Shown: positions 55,102-63,533 of the stretch, piece after piece | Numbering within the stretch: the stretch's first letter is position 1 | Layout: each line of letters begins with the position of its first letter | Assembly (NCBI GenBank): GCA_934149275.1 | Contig: CAKPEG010000005.1 | Coordinates: 1-64,000, forward strand | Reading direction: 5' to 3' | Source: an uncultured Clostridia bacterium | GTDB taxonomy: Bacteria; Bacillota; Clostridia; TANB77; CAG-508 | DNA length: 64,000 bases | Position numbers and translations under genes: made by a program | Notes under the pieces: generated by a model | The model's input: the letters and a program-made list of their open reading frames with translations, nothing else | Database searches by the model: none | Told to the model about the DNA's origin: nothing

Positions 55102-56229
55102 ATGGAAACTTTAAAATTGGGCTCTAATGGTACCATTGTTCAATACTTACAAAGTACTTTAAAAACTCTTGGATTTTATAGTGGAACGGTTGACGGAATA
55201 TTTGGAAATCAAACTAAAAACGCTGTTATTATATTTCAGCGTGAATTTGGAATTTCTCAGGATGGTATTGTTGGGTCAAACACTTGGAACAAACTTTCTT
55301 CGTTTTTTTATATAGTTCCAACTGATATTTCTTATGGATCTAATATATTAGAAATAAATTCAAAGGGATTTGCCTCTAAATTTCCTTTTTTGGAACAAGG
55401 AAATATTGGCTATTCCATTTTAGGGAAAGAATTAAAATATTTTAAATTTGGTAATGGTCCTAAGCAAGTTTTTTATAACGGTTCTATTCATGGAAACGAA
55501 TGGATAAACACAACTCTTTTAATGAAGTTTTTGGAAAATTTGTGTATGGCGTATTTGAATCGTGAAAATATTTGGGGCTATCCTGCTGTTTCGCTTTTTA
55601 ATCAATACACATTGTATGTTGTTCCTCTCGCTAATCCTGATGGAGTTGATTTAGTTGTTGGTAATCTACAAAAATATGATTTAAAAAGTTATAATTCTGC
55701 TAAACAGTTATCGCTAAATTACCCTTCTATTCCTTTTCCGAATGGTTGGAAAGCAAATATTGAAGGAATTGATTTGAACCTCCAATTTCCTGCTGAATGG
55801 GAAATGGCTCGTAATAATAAATTTTCTCAAGGATATACTAAACCTGGTCCTAGAGATTATGTCGGCCCCTCACCTCTATATGCTTCTGAGGCAAGGGCAT
55901 TATATAATTTTACATTGAGTAAAAAATTTTTGCTAATACTTGCATATCATTCTCAAGGTGAAACAATTTACTGGAAGTTCTTAAACTATCTACCTCCTCG
56001 TTCATATGAGATTGGTCGACATTTTAGTCATGTAAGTGGCTATTTACTTGAAACTACTCCATATGCTTCTGGTTTTGCAGGATATAAGGATTGGTTTATT
56101 CAAAATTATAATTTGCCTGGATATACAATAGAAACTGGTTTGGGAGAAAATCCTCTTCCAATTTCACAATTTCAAGATATATATAATAAAAATATTGGAA
56201 TATTGATTTTAGGCATGTTGCTTGTTTAA
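55102..56229 (+). CDS. Peptidoglycan-binding M14 zinc carboxypeptidase (gamma-D-Glu-DAP peptidase type)
   Basis: A 375-residue protein: PG_binding_1 domain (about 1-65, 'GSNGTIVQYLQSTLKTLGFYSGTVDGIFGNQT'), then an M14 carboxypeptidase-like domain with HGNE (H130, E133), NPDGVDLV, the substrate-side RNN-like 'GIDLNLQFPAEW', third zinc ligand His in AYHSQGE, and the catalytic Glu in YTIETGLGENP. In Bacillus and Clostridia such fusions cleave gamma-D-glutamyl-DAP bonds of peptidoglycan, often in spores. No signal peptide, so it acts in the cytoplasm, mother cell or after lysis. AGGTGA precedes the ATG. 54934-55101, the divergent region with sipW, holds no gene. Confidence 0.9.
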   Translation: METLKLGSNGTIVQYLQSTLKTLGFYSGTVDGIFGNQTKNAVIIFQREFGISQDGIVGSNTWNKLSSFFYIVPTDISYGSNILEINSKGFASKFPFLEQGNIGYSILGKELKYFKFGNGPKQVFYNGSIHGNEWINTTLLMKFLENLCMAYLNRENIWGYPAVSLFNQYTLYVVPLANPDGVDLVVGNLQKYDLKSYNSAKQLSLNYPSIPFPNGWKANIEGIDLNLQFPAEWEMARNNKFSQGYTKPGPRDYVGPSPLYASEARALYNFTLSKKFLLILAYHSQGETIYWKFLNYLPPRSYEIGRHFSHVSGYLLETTPYASGFAGYKDWFIQNYNLPGYTIETGLGENPLPISQFQDIYNKNIGILILGMLLV

Positions 56230-56261
56230 TGTATAAGAATAAAAGCGGACTATTTACCACA

Positions 56262-56385
56262 TTTGCTATTATTATAACGCTTTTAAGTCCACGTCTTTGT
56301 TCGTGCACGAAATTTACAAAAAACAAATTAAATTTCTGTACATTGTTATTTTTATATAATAGGAAGTTCTTCGATTTTTCATATT
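56262..56385 (+). repeat. Repeat family C, copy C4
   Basis: Follows the M14 gene: TTTTAAGTCCACGTCTTTG, then the palindrome TTCGTGCACGAA, AATTTACAAA, ATTTCTGTACATTGTT and a closing hairpin TATATAATA/TATTATATA. Same order of elements as C1-C3. Confidence 0.62.
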
Positions 56386-56394
56386 ATATAAAAT

Positions 56395-56422
56395 AAACAG
56401 CTAGCAAGTTTGCTAGCTGTTT
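56395..56422. terminator. Bidirectional terminator
   Basis: Perfect 12-bp arms AAACAGCTAGCA/TGCTAGCTGTTT with a four-base loop, T-runs on both outer sides. It serves the minus-strand pilin-like LRR gene (stop at 56432) and, after repeat C4, the plus-strand M14 gene. Confidence 0.75.
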
Positions 56423-56431
56423 GTTTTTATT

Positions 56432-57973
56432 TTAGAAAGCATCTGATTCGCATTGTGTTCCTCTTGGTATTTGTTTATTTCTTAAGTTTGTACTTCCAAA
56501 TGCAAAATGTCCTATATATTTTAATCCTGAATTAAATCTTACTGATCCGTTCTGGAATCCATTACAATATCTAAATGCAGATTGTTCTATTCTCTCTAAC
56601 TTATCATTACATACTAATGTTGTTAGGTTGTTTTGGCAACTTTCAAATGCTGATTCTCCAACCACTTTTACTTCTGCTCCCAATGTTACAGATCTTAAAC
56701 CACTGCATCCATAAAATGTTCTAGGTTTTATTTCTGTTATTTTAGTATTTCCATTTAAATCTATTTTGTTCAATTTCGTTTGTCCCGAATTTACTGATGC
56801 AAAAGCTTCTTCTCCAATATATTCTAGATTTTCTGGAATTATCAATTCTGCAATTGCTCCATTAGCGAATGCTCTTTTTTCAATTCTCCTTAGTGAAGAT
56901 GGAAAATCAATTTTTAGTGTGCTGTTTGCATTTGAACTATTCATAAAGCATCCTTCTGGAATTATTTCTACTGGTGCATCTATTGTTATTGAAGATACAT
57001 TGTAGCAATTTGAAAATGCATATGTTCCTAAGCATGTTGTTGCTATTTCTATTTCTTTTACATTGGTTGCCATTGAAAATAGTCCATTACCACAAGATGC
57101 AGCATCTGGAATTTGGCAAGATGGACCAATTACAATTTTACTTACTCGTTGAAATCCAGATCCTCTAAATGCATCAGCATCAATTATTACGGCGTTTATA
57201 TAAATCTCTTTTGGATCAGCACCTGATCCAAATATTATTGATTCAATATTACGTACTGTACTAGGAATTTTCAATGCACCATCATTTAAATTAATATCTG
57301 TAAACGCATTTTTTCTTATTCCTGTGATTTGGTCCCCATTCTCCTGATATGCCGGTATGAATAAGTTTTTCCAGTTTGTTGCATCTGTAAAATATTTTGA
57401 ATATGTTGGACTATTGCGGTGTTGATTACAAAAATCTTTATCTATTCCTGTTATATATCCCTCTTCATCGCAGATAAACATATCTGCTGGAGCTTCAAAG
57501 CACTCTTTTTCCCATTCTGGTGAATTTGTGTCTACATCTAGTTTGTCAAATGTTTCTTTGGGTCTTGGATAATTTTTATTTTTAATCTCTATTGTGTTTT
57601 CAGCATATACTGTATGAGTTACTTCGTTTATATAATACTGTGTATCATATACTTTATTCACGCCTATAAAATCTGTATTTACTAAATAGTATGTGTCTCC
57701 GTCATTTGGATTAAATAAATCAGTGTCACCTTTCATCTGGCTTCTAGTTTTCGTAGTTTTTTGATCAATTGGCAATACACCATTTTCCATATAATACATT
57801 TGAGCTTTATTTTCTATTTCTTCTATATCAGCTCTCATATTTCCGAATTGCTCCATCTGGATAGAATTTCTACCATAAAAAGCTAAAACTGAAATAATAA
57901 TTGTAATAACTATAACCATTAGAGTAACAGTAATGATTGTAACACCATTTTCTTTGGCTACAAATTTTTTCAT
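56432..57973 (-). CDS. Pilin-like leucine-rich-repeat (BspA/LRR_5) surface protein
   Basis: A 513-residue protein. The N-terminus has a short basic head, NGVTIITVTLM and a long hydrophobic helix (about 9-31), like class III/IV prepilin signals; the residue five after the Gly is not Glu, so processing by prepilin peptidase is doubtful. A pilin-like helical stalk follows (about 34-75, MRADIEEIENKAQMYYMENG), then a cell-surface domain, and BspA-type LRR_5 repeats (about 210-500; 'LKIPSTVRNIE', 'ITEIKPRTFYGCSGLRSVTLG'). It ends QIPRGTQCESDAF. Probably surface-exposed binding protein; BspA-like LRRs bind host proteins in some species. Confidence 0.82.
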   Translation of the reverse strand: MKKFVAKENGVTIITVTLMVIVITIIISVLAFYGRNSIQMEQFGNMRADIEEIENKAQMYYMENGVLPIDQKTTKTRSQMKGDTDLFNPNDGDTYYLVNTDFIGVNKVYDTQYYINEVTHTVYAENTIEIKNKNYPRPKETFDKLDVDTNSPEWEKECFEAPADMFICDEEGYITGIDKDFCNQHRNSPTYSKYFTDATNWKNLFIPAYQENGDQITGIRKNAFTDINLNDGALKIPSTVRNIESIIFGSGADPKEIYINAVIIDADAFRGSGFQRVSKIVIGPSCQIPDAASCGNGLFSMATNVKEIEIATTCLGTYAFSNCYNVSSITIDAPVEIIPEGCFMNSSNANSTLKIDFPSSLRRIEKRAFANGAIAELIIPENLEYIGEEAFASVNSGQTKLNKIDLNGNTKITEIKPRTFYGCSGLRSVTLGAEVKVVGESAFESCQNNLTTLVCNDKLERIEQSAFRYCNGFQNGSVRFNSGLKYIGHFAFGSTNLRNKQIPRGTQCESDAF

Positions 57974-58064
57974 ATTTATTTTTTCCTTTCCTAGGACACA
58001 ACTCTGGTTGAAATAGAATTGATTTTGAAAATGTCGAAATTGTAATTATTTTTCAACCTTATTC

Positions 58065-59180
58065 CTATTTTTCTTCTTTAGTTTCTTCATTATTATTTGT
58101 TTTTATTTCTTCAAAAAACTCTCTAAATCCTAATGCAAATACTGCAATTACTATAAGTAAAAATGAAACTGCTTTCCATACACCACTTTCTAATAAAATA
58201 ATTGCAAACATTCCTAATGAAGCACTTATGCAATATAGAATCATAACTGCTTCTTTTTGTGAAAATCCATGTCTTAATAATTTATGATGTAAATGTCCTG
58301 CATCTGGTTTCATAATTCCTTTTATTGATTTATTTTTAACAATTCTTCTAACTATTGCAAATAGTGTATCAAATATTGGTAATCCTAAGATTATTATTGG
58401 CAATACAACTACTAAGGCAGTATATGTTTTTGCTACTCCCAATATTGAAATTACAGCTAATGAGTATCCTAAGAAGTTTGATCCTGTATCACCTATAAAT
58501 GTTTTAGCTGGATTTAAATTATATGGTAAAAATCCTACTAATGCTCCTATAAGTGATGTTATTAGAATTATTGAAACTACTGGTGATCCGCTTAATGCAA
58601 ATACTATAAGCATTGAAACGCATGAAATTATTGAAATTCCTGATGATAGGCCATCTAGTCCGTCTATCAAATTGATTGCATTTGTTATACCCACAATCCA
58701 ACCTATTGTAACAATTGTTGAAACAGTGTGTAAAAAGTTTGTTGAATCTCCAAATCTTTGGAAAAATGATATATTCGTTATATCAATTCTTATTCCTGAC
58801 GCAACAACTATGCATGCTGCTATAATTTGAACAGTCAATTTTGTTACAGCTGATAATGATTTAACATCATCTATAAAACATGTAACTACAATTAATAACA
58901 TTCCTATAAAGAATCCGCATAATTTTAAGTGATAATTTCCTTCAACTAAGTTAATTTGATTTTCTAATGTTAAACTTATTAATAAATAAGATATTGAAAC
59001 TAAAAATCCACAAACTACAGCTACTCCTCCAAGTCTTGGCATAACCACTTTATTAATTCTTCTTTCATCCTTTGGATTATCTACTGCTCCTAATTTTTTT
59101 GCAAGCTTTATCGTTTTGGGTGTAATCATAAATGCTGTTATGAAAGCAAGCAAAAATGCAATAATAATATCTCCCCACAT
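58065..59180 (-). CDS. tagO: Undecaprenyl-phosphate HexNAc-1-P transferase (TagO/WecA family)
   Basis: A 371-residue polytopic protein with about eleven helices. Motifs: VDNPKDERRINK (35-46), DDVKSLS (about 104-110), NAINLIDGLDGLSSG, GDTGSNFLG and the cytoplasmic HLHHKLLRHG (about 296-305). It moves GlcNAc-1-P from UDP-GlcNAc to undecaprenyl phosphate, the first step of teichoic acid or other surface polymers. MraY is the main alternative, but the HxHH motif and NPKDERR pattern favour WecA/TagO. 12 bp after rpiB, so one operon. Confidence 0.9.
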   Translation of the reverse strand: MWGDIIIAFLLAFITAFMITPKTIKLAKKLGAVDNPKDERRINKVVMPRLGGVAVVCGFLVSISYLLISLTLENQINLVEGNYHLKLCGFFIGMLLIVVTCFIDDVKSLSAVTKLTVQIIAACIVVASGIRIDITNISFFQRFGDSTNFLHTVSTIVTIGWIVGITNAINLIDGLDGLSSGISIISCVSMLIVFALSGSPVVSIILITSLIGALVGFLPYNLNPAKTFIGDTGSNFLGYSLAVISILGVAKTYTALVVVLPIIILGLPIFDTLFAIVRRIVKNKSIKGIMKPDAGHLHHKLLRHGFSQKEAVMILYCISASLGMFAIILLESGVWKAVSFLLIVIAVFALGFREFFEEIKTNNNEETKEEK

Positions 59181-59192
59181 ACTCTTTTCTCC

Positions 59193-59636
59193 TTACTTCA
59201 TATTTTTTTCTTCTATTTTTTTTATCATTTCTAATCTTTCTAAATATCTGCCATTTAAAAATTCTGAATTTAGCCAAACATCAATTATTTTTGTTGCCTC
59301 TCCAATTGAAATAAAGTCCCCAGCTAAAACTAATACATTTAAATTAGAATGTTCTTTTCCGTCTTTGGCCGCTTCTACTGATTGACAAATTCCTGCACGT
59401 ATTCCTTTAAATTTGTTTGCTACCATTGACATTCCAATCCCTGATCCGCAAATTAAAATTGCTTTATCTTTTTCTGTGTTCATATTTGAACATACTTTTT
59501 CTGCTATCAATGGATAATGTGTTACTTCTGTTGAGTTCGTGCCGAAATCTTTAAATTCAATCTTTTGCTTTTCTAAATACTGTTTTATTTTTTCTTTTAA
59601 ATCATAACCTCTATGGTCTGCTCCTAAAAAAATCAT
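59193..59636 (-). CDS. rpiB: Ribose-5-phosphate isomerase B family (LacA/RpiB)
   Basis: A 147-residue protein interconverting ribose-5-phosphate and ribulose-5-phosphate. ADHRGYDLK at 6-14 and the active-site Cys loop ICGSGIGMSM (about 62-71) fit the family; the usual NDANVL reads LNVLVLAGD. The sequence is somewhat diverged from classical RpiB (the usual CxRAALS...ARxHNxANxL section reads AGICQSVEAAKDGKEHSNLNVL), so sugar-phosphate specificity is uncertain. Often found beside tagO/upp genes in Firmicutes. Confidence 0.85.
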   Translation of the reverse strand: MIFLGADHRGYDLKEKIKQYLEKQKIEFKDFGTNSTEVTHYPLIAEKVCSNMNTEKDKAILICGSGIGMSMVANKFKGIRAGICQSVEAAKDGKEHSNLNVLVLAGDFISIGEATKIIDVWLNSEFLNGRYLERLEMIKKIEEKNMK

Positions 59637-59789
59637 TTTTTCACATAATCAATTTCTATTAATTGATTAATTCCTTTCTCATTTTTTAATATATAGTAGT
59701 ATATCATTGAAACAATTGATTTACAAGATTTTAAAAATTAGTTTGTAAAAAAATATACATAACAATTAAAAAAGTAAAATAAAAGAAAA

Positions 59790-59829
59790 GACTGTTGAAC
59801 AAAATATTTTATATACTTTGTCAACAGTC
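59790..59829 (-). terminator. Terminator of the M23 peptidase gene
   Basis: Stem GACTGTTGA/TCAACAGTC (59790-59798, 59821-59829) with a 22-base loop; TTTTCTTTTATTTTA follows in minus-strand RNA. Lies between the M23 gene and rpiB. The rest of 59637-59863 shows no gene. Confidence 0.7.
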
Positions 59830-59863
59830 ATAGAAAGTTTGTAATAACTTTCCTATTCTTCTA

Positions 59864-60901
59864 TTAAACATAATTTTGAGGATTTAATGTATTACCATTA
59901 TATCTAATCTCAAAATGTAAATGTGGTCCAGTTGAGTTACCTGTACTTCCCACTGCAGAAATGTTTTGCCCTTGTGTAACTGTTTGACCTGCTGTTACAT
60001 ATAGTGCACTACAATGTGCATAATATGTTTGATATCCATTTCCGTGGTCTATAATTACTAGGTATCCATAGCTTCCTTTCCACCCTGCAAATGTTACTGT
60101 TCCTGATGCTGCTGCATATGCAGGTGTTCCTAAAGCTATAGCAAAGTCTGTTCCTGTATGGAACCCTGAAGATCTCTTACCATATTTTGATGTTATTGTT
60201 GCACCATTAACTGGTCTCATAAATGTAGCTCCAGTTGCTGGTATTGATGCTCCAGCTGTTCCTCTTGTTGTGGCTGTACCTCTGGCTGACACACTTGCAG
60301 CTTTTTTAGCTGCTGCTATTTTTGCGGCTTCTTCTTGTTTTCTTCTTTCTTCTTGTCGTTTTAGCTCTTCTTGTTCTTTTTTGTATTCTTGTACTTTTAC
60401 TTCAACATCCTTATTTATCTCTGTTTTAGCAACTTCCACTGTAGTCGTATCTGGATTTATATCCTTTTTATCTTTTTCTTGTTCTTCAATTTCTAGGTTT
60501 AATTCTACACCTTCAGTAGTATTAGCTTTTATTTCATTAACAACAGCTTCTGCTTCCTCTTGTGTATTTACTGTCCCCTTTTCGTTTCCGTCCAACTTAA
60601 TTGCATACGTTCTACATTTAATTTCAGCACTTTCTTCTACTAAAGCAAGTATTTCTTCTTCTTTAGTCTCGTTTTCTTTAACATTACTTACTAGTTCAAA
60701 TTCATACTCTGGCATTGCTTCGATTTTTATTGAAGTGATGTTTCCTTCCAAGTTGTTTGCAAAATTTTCGATTTTTTCTTGCATTTTATCTTTGTCTTCA
60801 ATATATCCAATTACTTTACCATTAAGCGTAACCTTATATAATGGTTTATATTTAATGTAAATGAATGATGCTATTAGTAAAAGACCTACTGTAATAATCA
60901 T
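59864..60901 (-). CDS. M23 family endopeptidase with coiled-coil stalk
   Basis: 345 residues from the ATG at 60901: transmembrane helix (about 1-17), a stalk with TQEEAEAVVNEIKANTT, a long Glu/Lys/Gln coiled coil (about 160-205), Thr/Ala-rich linker, and an M23 domain (about 225-345) with HTGTDFA, YYAHCSA and GPHLHFEI. The frame remains open about 20 codons upstream of the ATG, and the only good ribosome-binding site (AAAAGGAG) precedes that extension. If translation starts at the ATC of 60952, the protein gains KCIKYYGKRLFKIS, a basic head like that of its paralogue at 43878. Peptidoglycan hydrolysis or, if inactive, divisome control; metal ligands look intact. Confidence 0.9.
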   Translation of the reverse strand: MIITVGLLLIASFIYIKYKPLYKVTLNGKVIGYIEDKDKMQEKIENFANNLEGNITSIKIEAMPEYEFELVSNVKENETKEEEILALVEESAEIKCRTYAIKLDGNEKGTVNTQEEAEAVVNEIKANTTEGVELNLEIEEQEKDKKDINPDTTTVEVAKTEINKDVEVKVQEYKKEQEELKRQEERRKQEEAAKIAAAKKAASVSARGTATTRGTAGASIPATGATFMRPVNGATITSKYGKRSSGFHTGTDFAIALGTPAYAAASGTVTFAGWKGSYGYLVIIDHGNGYQTYYAHCSALYVTAGQTVTQGQNISAVGSTGNSTGPHLHFEIRYNGNTLNPQNYV

Positions 60902-60997
60902 TGAGATTTTAAACAGTCTTTTTCCATAATATTTTATACACTTACTTACGATAAATATTCACTCCTTTTCTTATTTTTTTGGTGTCGCGCATTTTTA

Positions 60998-61026
60998 ATT
61001 ATACCATTTGCGACATAATTTAGCAA
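60998..61026 (-). promoter_or_regulatory. Promoter of the M23 peptidase gene
   Basis: On the minus strand, TTGCTA (61021-61026), 17 bp, TATAAT (60998-61003). It gives a transcript start near 60990, upstream of the AAAAGGAG and the proposed non-ATG start. Confidence 0.55.
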
Positions 61027-61280
61027 TTTTCATATTTTATCATTTCCAGCTTTTAACCTTTTTATACATTATCGTAAAAGTACTTTTTAAAGAAAAAGGA
61101 TGGTCAGCTCCATTTTTCTCTCTTTTTCTTCTTTTTTCTCACTTATTTAATGGTTGACTTTTGTCTAAAAATATTACTTTTGTATGATTTTGTATATTAA
61201 ATATTATGCATTAAATTATTTTTTTTGCATTTTTTTACAATGTTTTGTCCTTTTTGAATAACTTTTATGGGGACAATTAC
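61027..61280. other. Intergenic region without recognised gene
   Basis: Very AT-rich, no open frame with a ribosome-binding site, no convincing terminator. It separates the M23 gene's promoter from repeat A4. Confidence 0.5.
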
Positions 61281-61392
61281 GGCAATTAAATTATTTTTTA
61301 GCGACGCGCAGTTTGAGAGGTTTTATCTAACGCTTAAACGAAGTTTAAGGAGTGGTAAAATCTCTTAGCAAGGAGTAATTAATCTAATTGCC
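61281..61392 (+). repeat. Repeat family A, copy A4 (structured hairpin)
   Basis: Outer arms 61281-61293 and 61376-61392 pair (GGCAATTA.ATTA) with a sequence unlike the arms of A2 or A3. The core has GACGCGCAGTTTG and AGCAAGGAG, stem GAGAG/CTCTT plus TTTTATC/GGTAAAA, and an apical CTTAAAC-GAA-GTTTAAG. Confidence 0.8.
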
Positions 61393-61414
61393 ATAACTAT
61401 TCTTATAATAAAAT

Positions 61415-61609
61415 GAAAATACATATCAAAATTTTTTCACACCTTGCTGTCGCATTCGTCGATTCTTGAAAATAAAAAAATGTCAATTGGGATGTTGCTT
61501 ACATCCGATTGACATTTTCTTATTTTCAAATCAGGTAGAATGCTTCAATCGAACTCGCTTCGCTCGTTTGGTCCCTGCGCGGTGATTCAAAAATTTTATA
61601 TGTATTTTC
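61415..61609 (-). repeat. Repeat family B, copy B2 (structured hairpin)
   Basis: Outer arms GAAAATACATAT / ATATGTATTTTC (61415-61426, 61598-61609) are perfect. The minus-strand reading repeats B1 (TCACCGCGCAGG … GAGCGAAGCGAG … GCATTC … AGCAAGGTGTGA). Its inner stem is GATT/AATC where B1 has GGTT/AACC, and it carries an extra hairpin (ATGTCAATcGGATG … CATCCcAATTGACAT) in place of the short B1 stem end. It lies 22 bp after A4. Confidence 0.78.
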
Positions 61610-61629
61610 CTTTTGCTACAATATTAAAT

Positions 61630-62556
61630 TTATTTTTTTCTTCTATTTATAATATAAGTACTACCCATTATTGATTTTGCCTGATGTTTTACTTGTGCAC
61701 CAACTTCACCAATTTCTAGTGTATTTTTAAATCTACCTGGTGTAATTTCAACTACTCCAATTGAAATTGATGTTAATGGAAATTGTTCTATAATTCCTCT
61801 TCTGTTTGCAACTTCGATGTAGCCCTTTTGAACATCTTCATCGCTATAATATCCTAATACATATGTATCAAAATCTGAAATTATATTTTTGCAAATCTTT
61901 TCATAGTCTGTTTTGCCTGTGATTGCTACAAAATCATCTCCTCCTATATGTCCAATAAAACTGTCTTCAGTTCCCATTTTGTGAACATTTTCTACAATTG
62001 TTCTTGCTGTAAATTTTATTATTTCATCTCCATTTGCAAATCCATATGTATCATTATATGCCTTAAAATTATCTAAATCAAAATAAAACATTGCAAATTG
62101 TTCTTTATTTAATAATCTCTTTTTCATTTCTGCTTGTATTTGAACATTTCCTGGTAATCCTGTAAGTGGACTTATACGTCTGTTGTTTTGTAATAAATTC
62201 AAGATATTTCTTACTGTATAATAAAAATATTCCCTATCTATTGGCTTTAAAATAAAATATTCAATTGATTGTTCAAGTATTTTTAATCTATGCTCTTTTT
62301 CCCATTCTGATGAAATAACGACTATTGGTGTAATACTATTATCCTCGTTTTCTCTTATGCTTTTGCATAAATCTATAATATCTACGTTAATTGTATCTTC
62401 ATCTATTATAATCATGTCTGGAATATTTTTTAATGCAATATTTAGTTCTTCTGTTTTTACAGATTTAAATTGATAATCTACTTCATCTTTAAAAATCTGT
62501 TTCAATATATTTAATACACTTTGAGTATTGTCTATTATATAAATATCTTGAATCAT
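61630..62556 (-). CDS. Receiver-GGDEF diguanylate cyclase
   Basis: A 308-residue protein: receiver domain (about 1-120) with acidic D9, phosphoacceptor region IIIDEDTINV (D52/D54) and K104 in LKPI, then a GGDEF domain (about 130-305) with the active-site GGDDF (205-209). GGDDF keeps the residues needed to make c-di-GMP. No RxxD I-site five residues before it is seen (SFIGHIGGDDF), so no obvious product inhibition. No membrane segment. AAAGGAG precedes the ATG, 17 bp from the CmpB-family gene upstream, so the two share an operon. Confidence 0.9.
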   Translation of the reverse strand: MIQDIYIIDNTQSVLNILKQIFKDEVDYQFKSVKTEELNIALKNIPDMIIIDEDTINVDIIDLCKSIRENEDNSITPIVVISSEWEKEHRLKILEQSIEYFILKPIDREYFYYTVRNILNLLQNNRRISPLTGLPGNVQIQAEMKKRLLNKEQFAMFYFDLDNFKAYNDTYGFANGDEIIKFTARTIVENVHKMGTEDSFIGHIGGDDFVAITGKTDYEKICKNIISDFDTYVLGYYSDEDVQKGYIEVANRRGIIEQFPLTSISIGVVEITPGRFKNTLEIGEVGAQVKHQAKSIMGSTYIINRRKK

Positions 62557-62573
62557 CTTTTTCTCCTTTGTTT

Positions 62574-63389
62574 TTATGATTTCTTCTCGTCTTTATTATT
62601 TAAAAATTTAGATATAGCTTCTGAACTCATTGTTGGAAAAGCTCTTTTCAATCTTGCTAATCTTCTCTCTAATTTTTCTTGTATTTGTTGTTGTTTTACT
62701 TTTAATTCTTCTAGCAATTCATCTCTACTCTTAAGTTCTGGTATTTTCTTAATATGTTGATATCCATGATATATTTTAAGGTTTTTAAGTTTATCCAATT
62801 TATGTGGTGATTTAATTTCAATTGCTGCCATTTTGCTTTTAATTTTATCGGTAATTTGTTCCCAATTTTTAAGTTTAATATTAATTTTAATTAATCCTAT
62901 AGTTGTGATTACTGTATCAATTACCATTACTGCTAATCCTGTCCAAACCGCTATTTTTAAATATGTTGTTGGAACTAAATCTACACATTTTTCAACAATT
63001 GGATGTATTCCTTTCATAAATATAATTCCTAATATTCCCCAATATACTGAATTTAATAGGCATACTCTTCCTTGAATATTAAATTTTCTTTTTGAATAGT
63101 CCCAATATTTTGTTTTAAATGCTATTTCTAAAAATAATCCAACTACATATTCAAATACAGATAATACAATTAATCCAAATAAAAATAGAATAAATATGTT
63201 ATCTGTTACACCTTTTAATGATAAATACATAATCATTGCACCATAGCCATATATTGGGCATATTGGTCCATGTAAAAATCCACTATTTATCACCTTTTTC
63301 TGTAGTACTGATTTATATGTTGATTCTAATAGCCAACCGATGAAAGAATAAATTAGAAAATATGCACTAAGTGTTATAAATTCATTCAT
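62574..63389 (-). CDS. CmpB-family (ABC transporter type IV permease-like) membrane protein
   Basis: A 271-residue protein with about six hydrophobic helices in the first 190 residues, with motifs SFIGWLLESTYKSV, NSGFLHGPICPIYGYGA and WDYSKRKFNIQGRVCL typical of the 'putative ABC transporter permease' family (ABC_trans_CmpB). The C-terminus is a charged coiled coil (about 190-265). No ATPase gene is adjacent, and transport has not been shown for the family. Upstream, the partial gene at 63534 ends 144 bp before. Confidence 0.85.
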   Translation of the reverse strand: MNEFITLSAYFLIYSFIGWLLESTYKSVLQKKVINSGFLHGPICPIYGYGAMIMYLSLKGVTDNIFILFLFGLIVLSVFEYVVGLFLEIAFKTKYWDYSKRKFNIQGRVCLLNSVYWGILGIIFMKGIHPIVEKCVDLVPTTYLKIAVWTGLAVMVIDTVITTIGLIKINIKLKNWEQITDKIKSKMAAIEIKSPHKLDKLKNLKIYHGYQHIKKIPELKSRDELLEELKVKQQQIQEKLERRLARLKRAFPTMSSEAISKFLNNKDEKKS

Positions 63390-63533
63390 AATTAATCTTG
63401 TTCCTTTCTTAAGGCTGTGATTTAGTTAGAAAAGATTTATTGTGAACCTATTTTCTCTAGTATGTTTTGATTCAGTTTTTTATTTTCAATTTGTTCCACT
63501 AACAATTCTTTTTTAACTTTGTTCTTTAATAAA

